A stretch of 64,000 bases of DNA from NCBI GenBank assembly GCA_026168455.1, contig CM047428.1, forward strand, positions 18,318,759 through 18,382,758, written 5' to 3'. Below, in pieces: positions 13,301-25,608 of the stretch. Every line of letters begins with the position of its first letter. Position 1 is the first letter of the stretch. The translations under genes and the position numbers were made by a program. This DNA is from Theocolax elegans. Taxonomy: Eukaryota; Arthropoda; Insecta; Hymenoptera; Cerocephalidae. The notes under the pieces are model-generated. The model did no database searches. It saw nothing but the letters and a program-made list of their open reading frames with translations, and had not been told where the DNA came from.

Positions 13301-15056
13301 ATAAACCTGTGCGCGTCTACCCGAAGCAGGTAGCTTGTAAGGGCTAAAATGCGCGCGTGGAGGGACTGTAATTAGGGTCGAGGGCATTGCGAAAATTGAA
13401 GTGCGCAACCCGCATGCATATTCCTTACATCTTTTACTTTATATATATACATACACACACACATACGCACATACATACATACATGTGCCTTTATATTTAC
13501 TCGCGTATTTTAATCTGCTCCTCGAGTATTACGCGAAACGTGGATTAATGAGGTGGCAATTTTTAACTAGGCGATATATCGGAATATTTAAAAAATGGGT
13601 GCATGAAATTTTAGTTCACAGCGCTCGCCCAAGTTGTTTTTAAAAGACTTTGAAAGTTAGATTAAATTGTAAATAATTCAGATAATTCTAGCACGAAGAT
13701 AGAATTTGCGACGAATTTATTTATGCTGAAAATATAATTAATTCGGTTTTATCATTCAACACTATACCAATTGATTGAATTTATCATCACCGTAAAAAAA
13801 TAAAAGAAGGAAATATTACGCGTGATTAACATTAAAAACACGAGGCGGAAAAATGATTGCTGTGATTTTTACTTCGAAACACTCGCCGCATACGAGATCG
13901 GCTGTCAGCTATATATAGATAATAAAAAGAAGAAAAAGAAGAAGTTTCAGAGTGTGAAGAGAAAAAAATGAGTCAGGAAAATTGTCTCTTTGCGTTTCGA
14001 TTTTTCTTTGACGACCCTTGACCTAAAAATTTATTATTCTCGTGCTTGTTCTAGTCGGCCTGTATTCTTCGCAAAACGAAATGGGAATATGAAGAAAGGT
14101 GTAATCGATGTCGAGTATTTGAATTTCATGAAAAATATTTTGTCACGCAATGTTAAATGTAAATTGTACAACCCTTATCTTCATTTACGACTCGTAGCTT
14201 CAAGTGCGTGAACGTATTTATGAATCTTGGATAAGAAAGGTCTTTTATTTCTCAAACTTACTGTCGATACTTAATATTACGTTATTAAATAAGAGAAAAA
14301 AACTGGATTACTTTGAATTTATAAAAATTTAATAGCTCTTGCATCCATAAATATAAATTTTTATGCTTGGTACCGCTATTCGCGTTATTCTTTCATAAAA
14401 AAAACCTGAAAAATGCAATAGAATGATAAATTATACATAATGTTAGAATTTTATAAAATATAGTTGCGCATACTTCTGCAAGACATAAGAGTGTAAAAAA
14501 AATAAATATACATATAAATTCCATTTTAAACAAAGAGCAAAAATAGTATAATATTTATTATATCCGAATATTCTCGATATCATAGAGCTCACAAATGAAA
14601 TATCAAATACAACAAATAAATATATAATTCAAAGAATAATAAGTAATATCAGTTCGAAAATTAAAAAACGAGTTGTAGATTAACCGTGACATATTAATAC
14701 AAAAATACAAATCAATCAGCGCAATAAATTAATCAGCACAATCCATCCCGATAATAAGAAAATCTCGAAGGAACGACATGTTCAATTAATCAAAGCCAAG
14801 ACATAGACTGGGACACGATAATGCCCTAATGGAGCGACTCGCGTACAGTTTTTTTCTTATTTTCCGAGGGAAAAACTGTACGGTGCGGGTTGGCACGCCT
14901 TTAGGGATTTCCTCACGGAATCTTCTAGCGGATAACGGTCCCCGTCACTAATTTTTTTCCAACTTGCCGCGCGCGTTATTTCTCTTTCTGGCACCACGAG
15001 GAAGTCGCTGGCTCTTCGTTCTTGGAATGCTTTACACGAGAATTACGATCGGTAGA

Positions 15057-15076
15057 TATATATATATATATATATA
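15057..15076. repeat. TA microsatellite
   Basis: About ten TA dinucleotides in noncoding DNA. Confidence 0.9.
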
Positions 15077-18000
15077 CACACAGATGTATATATAGGTAGC
15101 ACAGTCGTTTTACCAAGGATCGAGGAGTTCGGTGGTTGCAAAGGGAAATTGAGTTATGCAACGGTGTGTTCCCTCTTCTTCAGAGTTACATATATATATA
15201 TATACCCGAATAAAGGTGGTTTTACTCGTAATTAATGTGGAAGAAATACAGTGGAATAAATGTTATTTATAATAAATTCAGTTAAATTAATTGCGTTTGT
15301 TATTACTTACCATTAATAAACGTTACCTTAATACCAGATAAATCTTAAATTATGTAATTTTGTTGTGAACGTGGACGACGCAGAGTTAAAATGTGAAAAT
15401 AACTTTATGTCGGAAAATGTTTTGTTTTTTTATTTTAAGAAGGTTAGCTAGATTTATAACGTTTAATGTAACAATATATAATTTTCGTAAATGTATAATA
15501 ATTGCAAACATACTTTTAAATAATCTAATTAATATTTTCCTCTTAACTGACATATTTATTTCACGTTGTATTGATATTATACAATGAGTATACGTACGGA
15601 TATTAATTTATTATCATTATTGTGAGTTTATAAATAAACGTATAAACTATATTTTTAACTCGAATTCAGTAAATTAACAAAATGTATTAAAAGTATTGAC
15701 TTTTCGTATATAAGTACACGTGCCAATCGCACGTATTAAACAAATAAATAAATAAGAGATAAAAGTAAAAATATTAATAAAACTCGTTTTCTTTAAAGGA
15801 AAAGAAAAATCGTTTCATTTTTCTGGAGGGTATAAGAAACGAGTCGTTCGAATCCCTCGAAGCAACAGCACAAACAGACACACCGAGCCTTCTATACACG
15901 CGGCTTGTTTGAGCTGCCGTTGTTGGACCTGCCGGCGATAATAATTAGCCCTGGGGCAAAAAATGAGAGGCCCGCGGAAGGCGGAAAGGAACGCGAGAAA
16001 CGACAACCCCGGGGCGTCGGCTCTTCTCTCTCCTATATATATATATGTACTATATACTATATATATATACATATACATGCCGACGCGACGGGGGGAAACT
16101 TAACGGTATATACGCGCGCGTCGCGAACCTTCGGATGCTGTACTCGAACGGTACTGCGCTGTTGCACGAGGTTTTAGAAAAATTATATGCTAGAGAAAAA
16201 TCAACTATTTATTTCATAGTTATTATTACAGGCAAAGAGTTTTGTAAACTTGTTTTTTTTTTTTAATTTAATATAATTATATCATCATTTATTAAAATTT
16301 ATATACATTTTAATTAAATTATCTAAAATTATTTATTATTGTTTTTGAAGAAAATATTATTACAATTTTTATGAATTCTTTTAATTTATTTTGTGAAACT
16401 TTAGTATATTTTTGTACATAATTTGTGTCTAGCTGCTTATGACTAGTTTACATCGGTGTAGATTTATTTCATGCAATACTTCCAACGCATGTTGCGGAAT
16501 CAGTTAAAAACTAATCTTTCAAAGTTATTCGTAACGACCTTATAATGTTCAATGAAGTTCGACATTTAATTTTTTAGAATTTTTAACGCAAATTTACTAA
16601 ATATTGAAAAGGAAATTTCTTTTCGGAATAAAAATGAATTTTAAATAAGTACTTACTGGTTCTAGACATTTGTGATTATATCGAAAAATGTATTATGCGT
16701 TCTCTTTTTAAAAGTTGAAAGGTAGAGTTAAAGAGAAAAAAAATCATAAATTGAAATGTTCTACAGACAATTCATATAGAAAAAAAACCCTCTCAAAAAA
16801 AACCAAGTAGATTTCACATCGTTTCTAAAAGAAATCGATAAATTCGTAAAACACCTGCTTCTCTCTACTCGGATGTAATTTTGCAATATCTGTTCTTTTT
16901 TCGTAAAACCATTAGTAAAATGTATCGGTACAGTAAAATCACAATTCTAAACTAATCAGTGCAGTAGAACCAGCTTAACAGTTATATTTTACTGAAAAAA
17001 GAAATAAAATGAGTGATGTTAATAAAATACTTCTTTGCATACATTTGACAAAATATTCATTTGAAATGAATATAAATACTTCGTAAATTGAAAAAAGGTT
17101 TCTTCATATCGAAAAAAGTTAACTTAATTCAAATGAATGTTATTTCGTCAAACATTTTATTTAATTCGCTAAAATATTTTCTTTATACGTATAAAAAAAA
17201 TTGTTCGAATATTCTCGTATATTCTGCGTCGGTAGATATTGGACGGAGACGCTCCATTGAAAAATATACAGCTTTACTTCCTACTAAATCTCATAAAATT
17301 TGATCAGTGTGCACAATTCGTGCATCCCTGACCTTGTCCTTGTACGTATAAAGATACGTAACTCGCGAGTGTATGCAATATTATAAGTATTTATGTAAAG
17401 TCTGCTATATGAAGTATTAATAATTCAAAAAGAAGAAGATAGGATCAGTATGAGATTAAACCTGCGTTATTTCTCAAATTAAAGAAGAAGAAATAAATAA
17501 TTTGAAATTCTAAACACAAGTGAAGGTCATAAACCTATTTTCATCAAAGTACTAAACGTCTCCAACTTATTATAAACCTTACATATAAACCACAAGAAAA
17601 TGGAAAACCAACGGCACTCGCACAACAAATATTTATATGATCCTACGAAACGCTGGAGAAGGAAAATCGAGAAAGGAAATTACAGAGTCGCGGTGTTCGT
17701 TGGCAAGTCATAAAATTGCATTACGCGTCCTCTTTGTCCCAATGTGTATATATATATATATATAGGTATATATGTAGATGCATATATATCTGGCTCTTGC
17801 ACGTACTCGAAAGCTCTATAGGTATTGGACTGACTACATTTTCTCTCTCTCTCTTGCTTTACCTTGCATCCTAGTGCACGAAGCATTTCTCGGGTTTGTC
17901 CGGAACGCGTTCGGGTGCTACGGAAATGGTGTCGCCGAACGTTGTTTATCGAGCTTGCGGAACTCTACGTGAATGGTCAAATAATTAAGACCTTAGACGA

Positions 18001-18889
18001 GAGCGTACTTTGTTTAATTGATGGTTTTTAATTTATAAATAAATTATTCAGTTTTATTCATCTTATTTATTAAATTAAATTATTTGACGTTACTATTTGA
18101 TTAAAAATTATATCGAAGAGGAATTGAATATTTTAAAGGAAAAACGGTAACAAAATGAGAAGAAAAGGTTAAAATCCGTTTATTTTTAAAAAATGTGAAA
18201 AGCTTAATAGAAACATTTTTTACTCCGTTATGTTTTACGTGCAAATAACAAAAAAGAAACAGGAATGAAAATGTCGATATTTAATTAACTATTGATTACC
18301 TCTTTTAGGTACTATCTTCAGTTTTAAATATTTTTGTAAAAAATACTTTTTGAAAAAAGCACTTTGGCACGCTCTTCAATACACAACAAACAGTGTAGCT
18401 TCCACTTTATCAGTTGATTCAATCTACATGAATAGTCGATGTACATAAAATATATGAGAAAGTGCAAAAAAGTTTTTATTAATCTTAGCGATGATAAAGT
18501 TTACACAATACTAAATTCTCGTACGAAATACTATTACCATTTTTACAAAGTTTTTCAAGAATAACGCATAATGTTATATACGTTGATTTACATTTCAATG
18601 AAAAAATATAATATAGCTAGATTGTTAAAAACAAATGAAAATCTTAGAATATTAATAATATGTAAATACGCAAACATTTGTTTTCGTTATAAATTCCAAA
18701 TACGTATAATCGTAGGATATAACGATGAACATTCGTCATACTTTTAAGTAGGGAAAAAACTCGATGCAATCTCAGCGTCATTTCCATTTCATAATAGCAT
18801 TCACCCGAACGACTAACCAAACGGAGCACAATAAGCTCGTAGCGATTAGCATGACTTTTTTTTTAAAACGTGTATTTCACACAAATTCC

Positions 18890-19200
18890 TTTTCTGCCAA
18901 CCCCTTTTTTCGGTGATACGCAACGAGAGTCCCCCCACACTAACGGTTGCTCAGCTTTGCCGTTAGTCGCGGCTCACTTGCTCTCTATCTTTCTATCTTC
19001 CTCTCCCATCCCTCCCTCTCTCTCTCTCTCTTTCTCTCTCTCTCCTTCTTTCTACCAGCTGTTGTTGTAGCAGCTGTTTCGCGAATCGATGCAGCTACTC
19101 CTTTTCCCGTGGAGCGTCGTGCGAGCTCCTTTTTACGGGATGAGGGACGCGCTAACGAGGTGACTTACGACGGATTAATTGATTTAATTGGTATGGGATG
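18890..19200. promoter_or_regulatory. GC-richer patch with CT run and paired E-boxes
   Basis: A stretch of higher GC with a CT microsatellite (19015-19043) is followed by two CAGCTG E-boxes at 19056-19061 and 19071-19076. Open frames here are Ser/Leu/Phe artefacts of the CT run. It may be a regulatory element, but nothing ties it to a gene. Confidence 0.2.
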
Positions 19201-19319
19201 GATCGAATACTATTTAGGGGTGTTTGGTAATCCTAACGGTTTATATTTCACTTTTTCTTCTTTTATTTTATTTTTTGTTAATTTTAACTCTTGTTATTTT
19301 TATTATACCTGCAGCATAT

Positions 19320-19377
19320 AGATATATATATATATATATATATAGGATATATATATATATATAGGATATATATATAT
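19320..19377. repeat. Interrupted TA microsatellite
   Basis: TA dinucleotides are interrupted by AGGATA units. They directly abut the GC-rich hairpin cluster at 19379-19425. Confidence 0.9.
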
Positions 19378-19378
19378 A

Positions 19379-19425
19379 CTAGGGGGCTTCGCCCCCCTGC
19401 GCGCTTCGCGCGCCAACCCCCCTAT
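19379..19425. repeat. Double GC hairpin with TTC loops, possible transposon terminus
   Basis: Two consecutive perfect 6-bp stems share the same TTC loop: GGGGGC-TTC-GCCCCC (19382-19396) and GCGCGC-TTC-GCGCGC (about 19399-19414). TAGGGGG on the left is also complementary to CCCCCTA on the right, so the whole cluster can refold. The block is extremely GC-rich inside AT-rich DNA. A GC hairpin next to CTAG at the edge of a TA tract is reminiscent of a Helitron 3' end read on the minus strand, but no 5' end was identified. Confidence 0.6.
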
Positions 19426-19759
19426 TTTTAATTTCGAAAAAGGTTTTCGTATTAATTTATTTAAAATAATGTTTTAAATTGTACTATTTTTTCACTATCA
19501 TGGACACCTTAAAAATTAAACAGATTGCACACAACACCTTGGAGGTATTGCTATAGTTATTAATTATAAATAAAAGTTTACCAAAATTTAGTACAATGAA
19601 ATCAGAATAAAAATAATAAAAAAAATATGAGGACATATTAAATGTTAATCTGTAAATTTTAAACTATATGAATTCTCATAAAGCTACATTTATATTTTAA
19701 TACTTATTAAATGTTAATGAAAAATTAACTTACCAAAAATAGTAAAGTACATATCTTAC

Positions 19760-20308
19760 TAAATTGTAGTATTTTAGTTAACAACTTATTAAATTTTGGA
19801 TATTTTAAAACGGTATAAATAAAACTTCAAACTCCTAAAATAATTATTTAATGACGAACGATCATCGCCAAAAGTTCTATGTCATTAATATTTTGTACTT
19901 TTAGAGTAATAAAACTTTCTTCTTAATTAAATTAATTTTTGTATTAGTTTTAAAGAATTATTTATAAAATTTTAGCGCTATATAAATAAAAACCGTTTCT
20001 TCCATTTCTCCCGTGATTCGTAATTTGCACCCTCTTTCAAAATTTGCGTTTTAATCCATAATTATCCAATTTTTTACTATGCAGAGCCCAAATATTATTT
20101 TGATTATTAAACAAATTCATTTCTTAAATATCCTTCTGTTTCTAATAAATACATACTTGTTTATTTAAAATATTGTGTTATATAAATATAAATTATCTAC
20201 ACACTTATATATCCATACAATTTTGAAAATTAATTTAAAAAATATTTAAATTAAATGCTCCTAAATTAATAGTTTTCGAAAAAACTTTTGAAATGTAATT
20301 CGTATTTT
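19760..20308 (+). repeat. Dispersed repeat, copy A
   Basis: It is homologous in direct orientation to 21275-21812. The best conserved part (from 19861) includes TCATCGCCAA, TTAGAGTAAT, TTTGTATTAGTTTTAAAGAA and CGTAATTTGCACCC, with many small indels. No coding sequence is present. It is probably an old transposon-derived repeat. Confidence 0.8.
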
Positions 20309-21274
20309 ATATTGCCACTGTTAAAATTTGAATTTTCTTTTGCCATTACTATTTATAATAGAATTATCTTAAAAACGCAATAATTAATGTATTCAATTTT
20401 TAATTATTTTATATTTCACATATATATTTGGAAAAGTGTATGTTATACTGTGTAATATTTATTTCATCTCCAAATAATTTTGCATCTGTATTTAAATCAT
20501 TACATTGAATTTTAGATCCGTTATTATTATTGAGTATATGTTAAAAATTTTATGAGTTTTATCAAGAATGAGTAAACAAATACACATTCTTTCATTTATT
20601 TCACAACTTTTTTTTTGCGCACGGAAAAAATACATATATTATGTATCTTTGAAAAAACAATTTTAAAAAATATATATATAATATAAATATTCCGCCGCAC
20701 GCACACACACCCACTACATACATACATATATACACATATATGGGCTATTTCACGTCAAGTGGTACGATGAAAATTTTAAATCACTCCAAAATTTGAGAAC
20801 AGGCTGGAAACATCTTCCAGAACATACAAAAAAATTTAAGTGTTAAAAATAATTTGCTTAAGAGTTATTCGACCATGAAAAGTGGATATTTTTCAATTTT
20901 TTAGAAAAATTTCTATTTTTAAAGCCATTTATCTCAAAATCTGTTGATTTTTTTGAAAAAAACATAACAAACAACTTTTGTTTAAATTAATCTTTAGAAC
21001 TTATCTACCCTGGTTACATATCTTACTTTAAAATCTCGAAGAGATAGAATAACCGGACATATTGAATATCAAAAAAAGGCTACCACACCATAATCGATTT
21101 TAATCTAACACCTCTCAAAAGTCACATTTTTCGCGAGCTTTCGAATGGCTTGGGTTAGCTTATTCTTGGTTATTATTGGACAAGACCGCTGTTGTAAGTT
21201 ATGCCTCATAAACCTCATAAAATCACTAATTTTCACGTATTTAGGACATAACTTACACAAAAGGTGTATATAAT
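20309..21274. other. Sequence between the two dispersed repeat copies
   Basis: AT-rich. From about 20743 (GGGCTATTTCACGTCAAGTG) there is a less AT-biased block of about 400 bases that looks like another repeat family, but no termini were found in this window. Confidence 0.4.
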
Positions 21275-21812
21275 AATTGTAGTATTTAGTAAAACTATTA
21301 AAATTTTATATTATTTTAAACAGCTCTAAATAGAACTTTACCACCTAAAATTAATTTAAGTCATCGCCAAGAGTTTATGTCATTAATATTTTGTACTTTT
21401 AGAGTAATCAAACTTTCTTCTTAATTAAATTAATTTTTGTATTAGTTTTAAAGAATTATTTAGAACATTTTAGCGGTATATAATAAACCTGTTTCTTCCA
21501 TTTCTCCCGTAATTCGTAATTTGCACCCTTTCAAATTTGCGTTTTAATCCATAATTATATCCAATTTATTTTTCCCTTTAGTTACAGAGCCCATATATTT
21601 ATTTTAATTTTATAAACAAAGGCATTCCTTAAATAACCTTTTGTTTCTAATAAATACATACTTGTTTATTTAAAATATTGTGTTATATAAATATAAATTA
21701 TCTACACACTTATATATCCATACAATTTTTAAATTTTGATTTGAATATATTTAAATTAAATACTACTAAAATAATAATTTTCGAAAAACTTTTGAAATGT
21801 AATTCGTATTTT
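21275..21812 (+). repeat. Dispersed repeat, copy B
   Basis: Direct-orientation homologue of 19760-20308, about 1.5 kb downstream. Divergence by substitutions and indels indicates an older duplication than the 23-28 kb pair. Its right edge changes abruptly at TTCGTATTTT into a GTCT-rich repeat. Confidence 0.8.
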
Positions 21813-21828
21813 CCCGTGTAAAAAAAAA

Positions 21829-22050
21829 AGTCTGGAAATAGTCTTCGAAAGTCTGGCTGACGTCTTTGAAAGTCTTTTTCAAAAGTCTTACTGAAGTCTA
21901 CCGTAGGCCACTTTGCCAGACTTTATTTTTGTACTTTAAAAGTCTGGCACAAGTCTGGCACAAGTCTGGCACAAGTCTGGCAATACTCTAGATTAAATTT
22001 ATGTAAAAAAGCCTTGCAAAAGTCATCAAAAATCTAGCTGAAAAGTCTTT
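21829..22050 (+). repeat. AGTCTGGC-rich tandem repeat region
   Basis: AGTCT or AGTCTGGC recurs about every 10-25 bases. It includes an array of an 11-base unit, AAGTCTGGCAC, repeated about four times at 21939-21985. It lies between dispersed repeat copy B and the scaffold gap. Confidence 0.8.
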
Positions 22051-22286
22051 TTCAAAAGTAATTAGTTTTTAAGAAGGGTATAATCCTTAAAATTGAAACG
22101 AAATTCAACATTTGTTAACAGAATGGAATTTGGAAGAGTACATTGCTTCATTTGATGATAAATTAAAATTACAACATTTATAATATTTGGTTGCTATGCA
22201 TAGCACTGAAAAATAGTTATGTTATTTGTTTCATGTAATTTTTTGACAGAAAACAAAATTAAATATGAGATTTTATGCGAAATAAG

Positions 22287-22386
22287 NNNNNNNNNNNNNN
22301 NNNNNNNNNNNNNNNNNNNNNNNNNNNNNNNNNNNNNNNNNNNNNNNNNNNNNNNNNNNNNNNNNNNNNNNNNNNNNNNNNNNNNN
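22287..22386. other. Assembly gap of 100 N
   Basis: Exactly 100 N characters, the usual placeholder for a scaffold gap of unknown length. Open frames spanning it are artefacts. Confidence 0.99.
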
Positions 22387-23021
22387 TGTGAGCCGAAATT
22401 CAGATTAAAATTATATTGCGTTTTTGAGAAGAGTCTTACCAAAAATGTAAACCTAACCTCAACGAAAAAATTTGATATTTTTTAATCTAAAATTCAGCAC
22501 ACAGTTAGATTATCAATAAACGAAGGCGCCTCTTCTCTTATTTTTTCACATACCGTTATATTTTTTTATTATTAATCATCAAAAATTGAGTATGCAACCC
22601 CCTTAATATTAAATATTATCGTAACGTTTTATATACAAGATTGCATTCATTAACTGTTAAGAATTATTTCTTTACAAAAACGCAGTTCTAAAATTATCTA
22701 AAATATTAATAGTTAAGAACTTCGTGTTAATATCAAAGAAATATATGTTTTGTTACAAGCCAATGTAAATTTTTAGTAACAAATGCACAATTTCTTTCTC
22801 ACAAATATTCCTTTCTCTCAGTGTAGTAGAAATTTAAATCTAAGAACTAGGAATTAAAAATTGCTAGTAAGTAATAAGTATACCTTGTGATGAAACACTT
22901 TTTTATCAATTTTATTACCGCACTTAATAGAATGACCATTACAACCTCAAAACATTAGAATAATATTTCCAGTTTTCCGCGAGCAGCGAGCTTCAAAATT
23001 CGTACAGTTTCGTAAAAAACA

Positions 23022-25260
23022 AAAAAATTTGTTTATATTTTCTTAACTTTACGCTACCCTTAATATGACACAATTAGATTAAATCTTATTCTATGTTTCA
23101 AGCTCTAATATAGGTGAAAATTAGGATTTTACTTTAATAAATAGTGATAAAATGGGAGAAAAAGCGTTTCACTCATAGGGGATATATTCAAACAATCTAT
23201 ATTCAATACTTATTTAATGGAATATGACTTCTACCAGGAGTCAAACATGAATAAATTGTAAACATAAAAAAACCTCTAGCAATTCATTGGCGCTTTTTCA
23301 AAAATAATGTATCTCTCCTGTATGTAATATATTATTCTAATATGAAATCGAATTAATCCTAACAAAATTATCCGACGTATTCTGTTGACTGACAGACAGA
23401 TTTATGCTTTTTCTAAGAGTTCTGCACCAAAATATGCAACATTTAGACATTGCAAGTAGGTATCTCAAAATATGTTTCTCAAAAATATTCTTCAAAAAAA
23501 TCGCATTTTACATTATAATTTTTTCTCTGAAGTCCACTTAGTCAAATATTTTGAAATTTCTACAATATATAGTTATTAATATATTCTATTATCACGATTT
23601 TTTAACATATTCGACTGATTAGTTTCAGAGTTATAACAAATTGAAAAATCAGCTTTTAGTCATTTGAAAAACTTGAATCAAAGGGAAATCTGCTACAATA
23701 AAAATTTTCAAAATAATTATTTAAAAATTGAGAGTTGGTTATAAAACAAAAACGAATCAATATCCAAATCGACCCTTTAACAAGAAGTGATATACAAAAT
23801 AATACATGCTTATGCTAAATTAAGTAAAATTTTGATTTAATGACATTTTGATATGGTTCATAAATAAATGATATTTTCAACGTCAAAATTAATATTTGAA
23901 TGGATATATTTTTGTTGATTAATTATAATATAACTAAAAGAACAATTATTATTTATTTATAGAAATTGTACATAATTAAAATCTGACATAATATTTTTAA
24001 AGATTTCAATAACAATATTTTAGTTTTAATTATAATATGTAAATTCGCACTCAATAGACAAGATTGAAAAAAAGGCAGAATATCTAGGCTTTTGGAGAGA
24101 AATAATTATTTATATTACCAGTAGCAAATCACTATTCATTATTATACAGAAAACGGAACTACAGGTGTTAAAAAAAATGTGTTAAATTCAACAACAAAAA
24201 TCCTCCTAGCGATTACAGGGGTGATAAAAAGGAGAGGAAGAGTCGAGATTGGGGGAGGGAGAGAAAGAAGAAAGAGGGAGAGATGGCGAGGCGGGAGAGG
24301 TGGGTGGGGGTGGGGGGAGAGGGAGAAACGCGGAAAGGTAGGAACATCCTGTGTGTCGTGGACGAGACGACCCCTCTCCCTCCCGTTAACGCTCCGGTGA
24401 TTTTACACCGTAACGCTGATTTCATAAGCATTCCTCCTTTCCGGAGTGGTGCGCGGCCTCGTATGAAAAATTCAAACGCCCGACGCGCGATAATCTTTAT
24501 TTTTAACATCGCGAAAGGGCTCTTTGATTGAAATTATTACCTATGCGCACGTACGTTATACACAGACGTACACGTACCTGATAGCCCTTCTTTATTTGTT
24601 CTGCGAGGAATTATGCTAATTCAACGTTGAGGGAGGTTGAACACGTGCCCGCTCGCTCGCCAGGATTTTCGTATGGTTGACGCTCTTGCGATACGACCGG
24701 AAGATTGACGGGAGGAAAGAGAAAAAAAATTACGTCCGCCCGTTATGATGTATGTATGTACGTACGTGTATGCGCGCGCGCGCGCAGCCTACGGAGCATC
24801 GTTTGGAGAACGCACGAATTCAAAACAGATTTTTATCTCCATAATTTTTTTTACTTGGAATATGATTCCAGAACGAGGCTTTCTAGATATGACTTAACCA
24901 TGTAATTCTTCGACTTTTCGTTTCTTAGATAACCAGTACTTAGATAACAATTCACGTACGTAAGTATTTAATAATTCAAAAATCCATTGACCGGTTGCGA
25001 TTTATGAGCGTTAATAAATCAATATTTGGTGAGAAGCTACACTTCGTTGGTGATATTTAATTAAATATATGAATATATTATTATATTAATAATATTGGTA
25101 AAGAACTTTTTTAATTTTATATAATTATTTCAGTTTGTACGTACGTATACAATTATAGAAAGTAACAAATGTATTTAAACACATCTTAGTTGCAGTAATG
25201 TACAAATTTTATGTTTCGCTTATAAATAAGTGACGTAAATGTAGATACCAATAATTTTAT
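23022..25260 (+). repeat. 2.2-kb direct duplication, copy 1
   Basis: Nearly identical to 25609-27851. The copies differ only at scattered single bases and small indels, such as a 4-base insertion near 26196 in copy 2 and CTC versus CCC at about 24520/27110. It contains a GC-rich core (about 24210-24800) with GA-rich sequence and a 39-bp alternating purine-pyrimidine run. Short open frames inside are not recognisable proteins. Confidence 0.95.
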
Positions 25261-25608
25261 TAGGGAGACCGGGGCTAAAATTAACAGGGGTAAATATTAA
25301 CATTGATTCTTAGTGATGCGAAGAGTTCTATACACTTCATAGATGACTCTAGACTTAAAGTTTATTGCCCTTTAAACATGTAAACACCTTCAGTAGATCG
25401 CAGGACGTCGAGCCGATAAGATATAAGAGACAGCGATATTTTGATCAGGTAATGGAAAAATTTTTCACTCAAAAATGTTTATTCCTCAATTACATATCAT
25501 ATAATTAACAAAATTAAAATTACCATACCCCTTCTACTTGAAATAAGCATTTAATCGCACATTTTTTTTTATTTTTTTTATTTTTTTTATTTTTTTTTAA
25601 CGATTTAA
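25261..25608. other. Spacer between the two duplicated copies, ending in a T-rich tract
   Basis: About 350 bases not present beside copy 1 or copy 2 elsewhere in the window. It begins GGGAGACCGGGGC and ends in a long interrupted poly-T (25562-25600) followed by poly-A. The T-rich end would fit the tail of a retroposed sequence on the minus strand, but there is no target-site duplication that I can see. Confidence 0.4.

Larger units (their letters stand above)
12064..18889. other. Noncoding stretch
   Basis: AT-rich with GC-richer patches at 13140-13400 and 15800-16160. It contains a small hairpin at 14842-14882 and several TA runs. No gene is recognised besides the small open frame listed at 13151. 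Confidence 0.6.

Noticed and set aside
15848..15866. GTTCGAATCCC, resembling a tRNA T-loop (B box)
   Set aside because: No matching T-stem, anticodon arm or acceptor stem can be folded around it.
22194..22485. Open frames spanning the N run
   Set aside because: N bases translate as unknown residues and cannot contain stops, so the length is artificial.
24179..24531. Open frames of 73-98 aa on both strands, repeated at 26682-27121
   Set aside because: They come from the GA-rich core of the duplicated unit, overlap on both strands and show no domain; frames differ between copies through indels.
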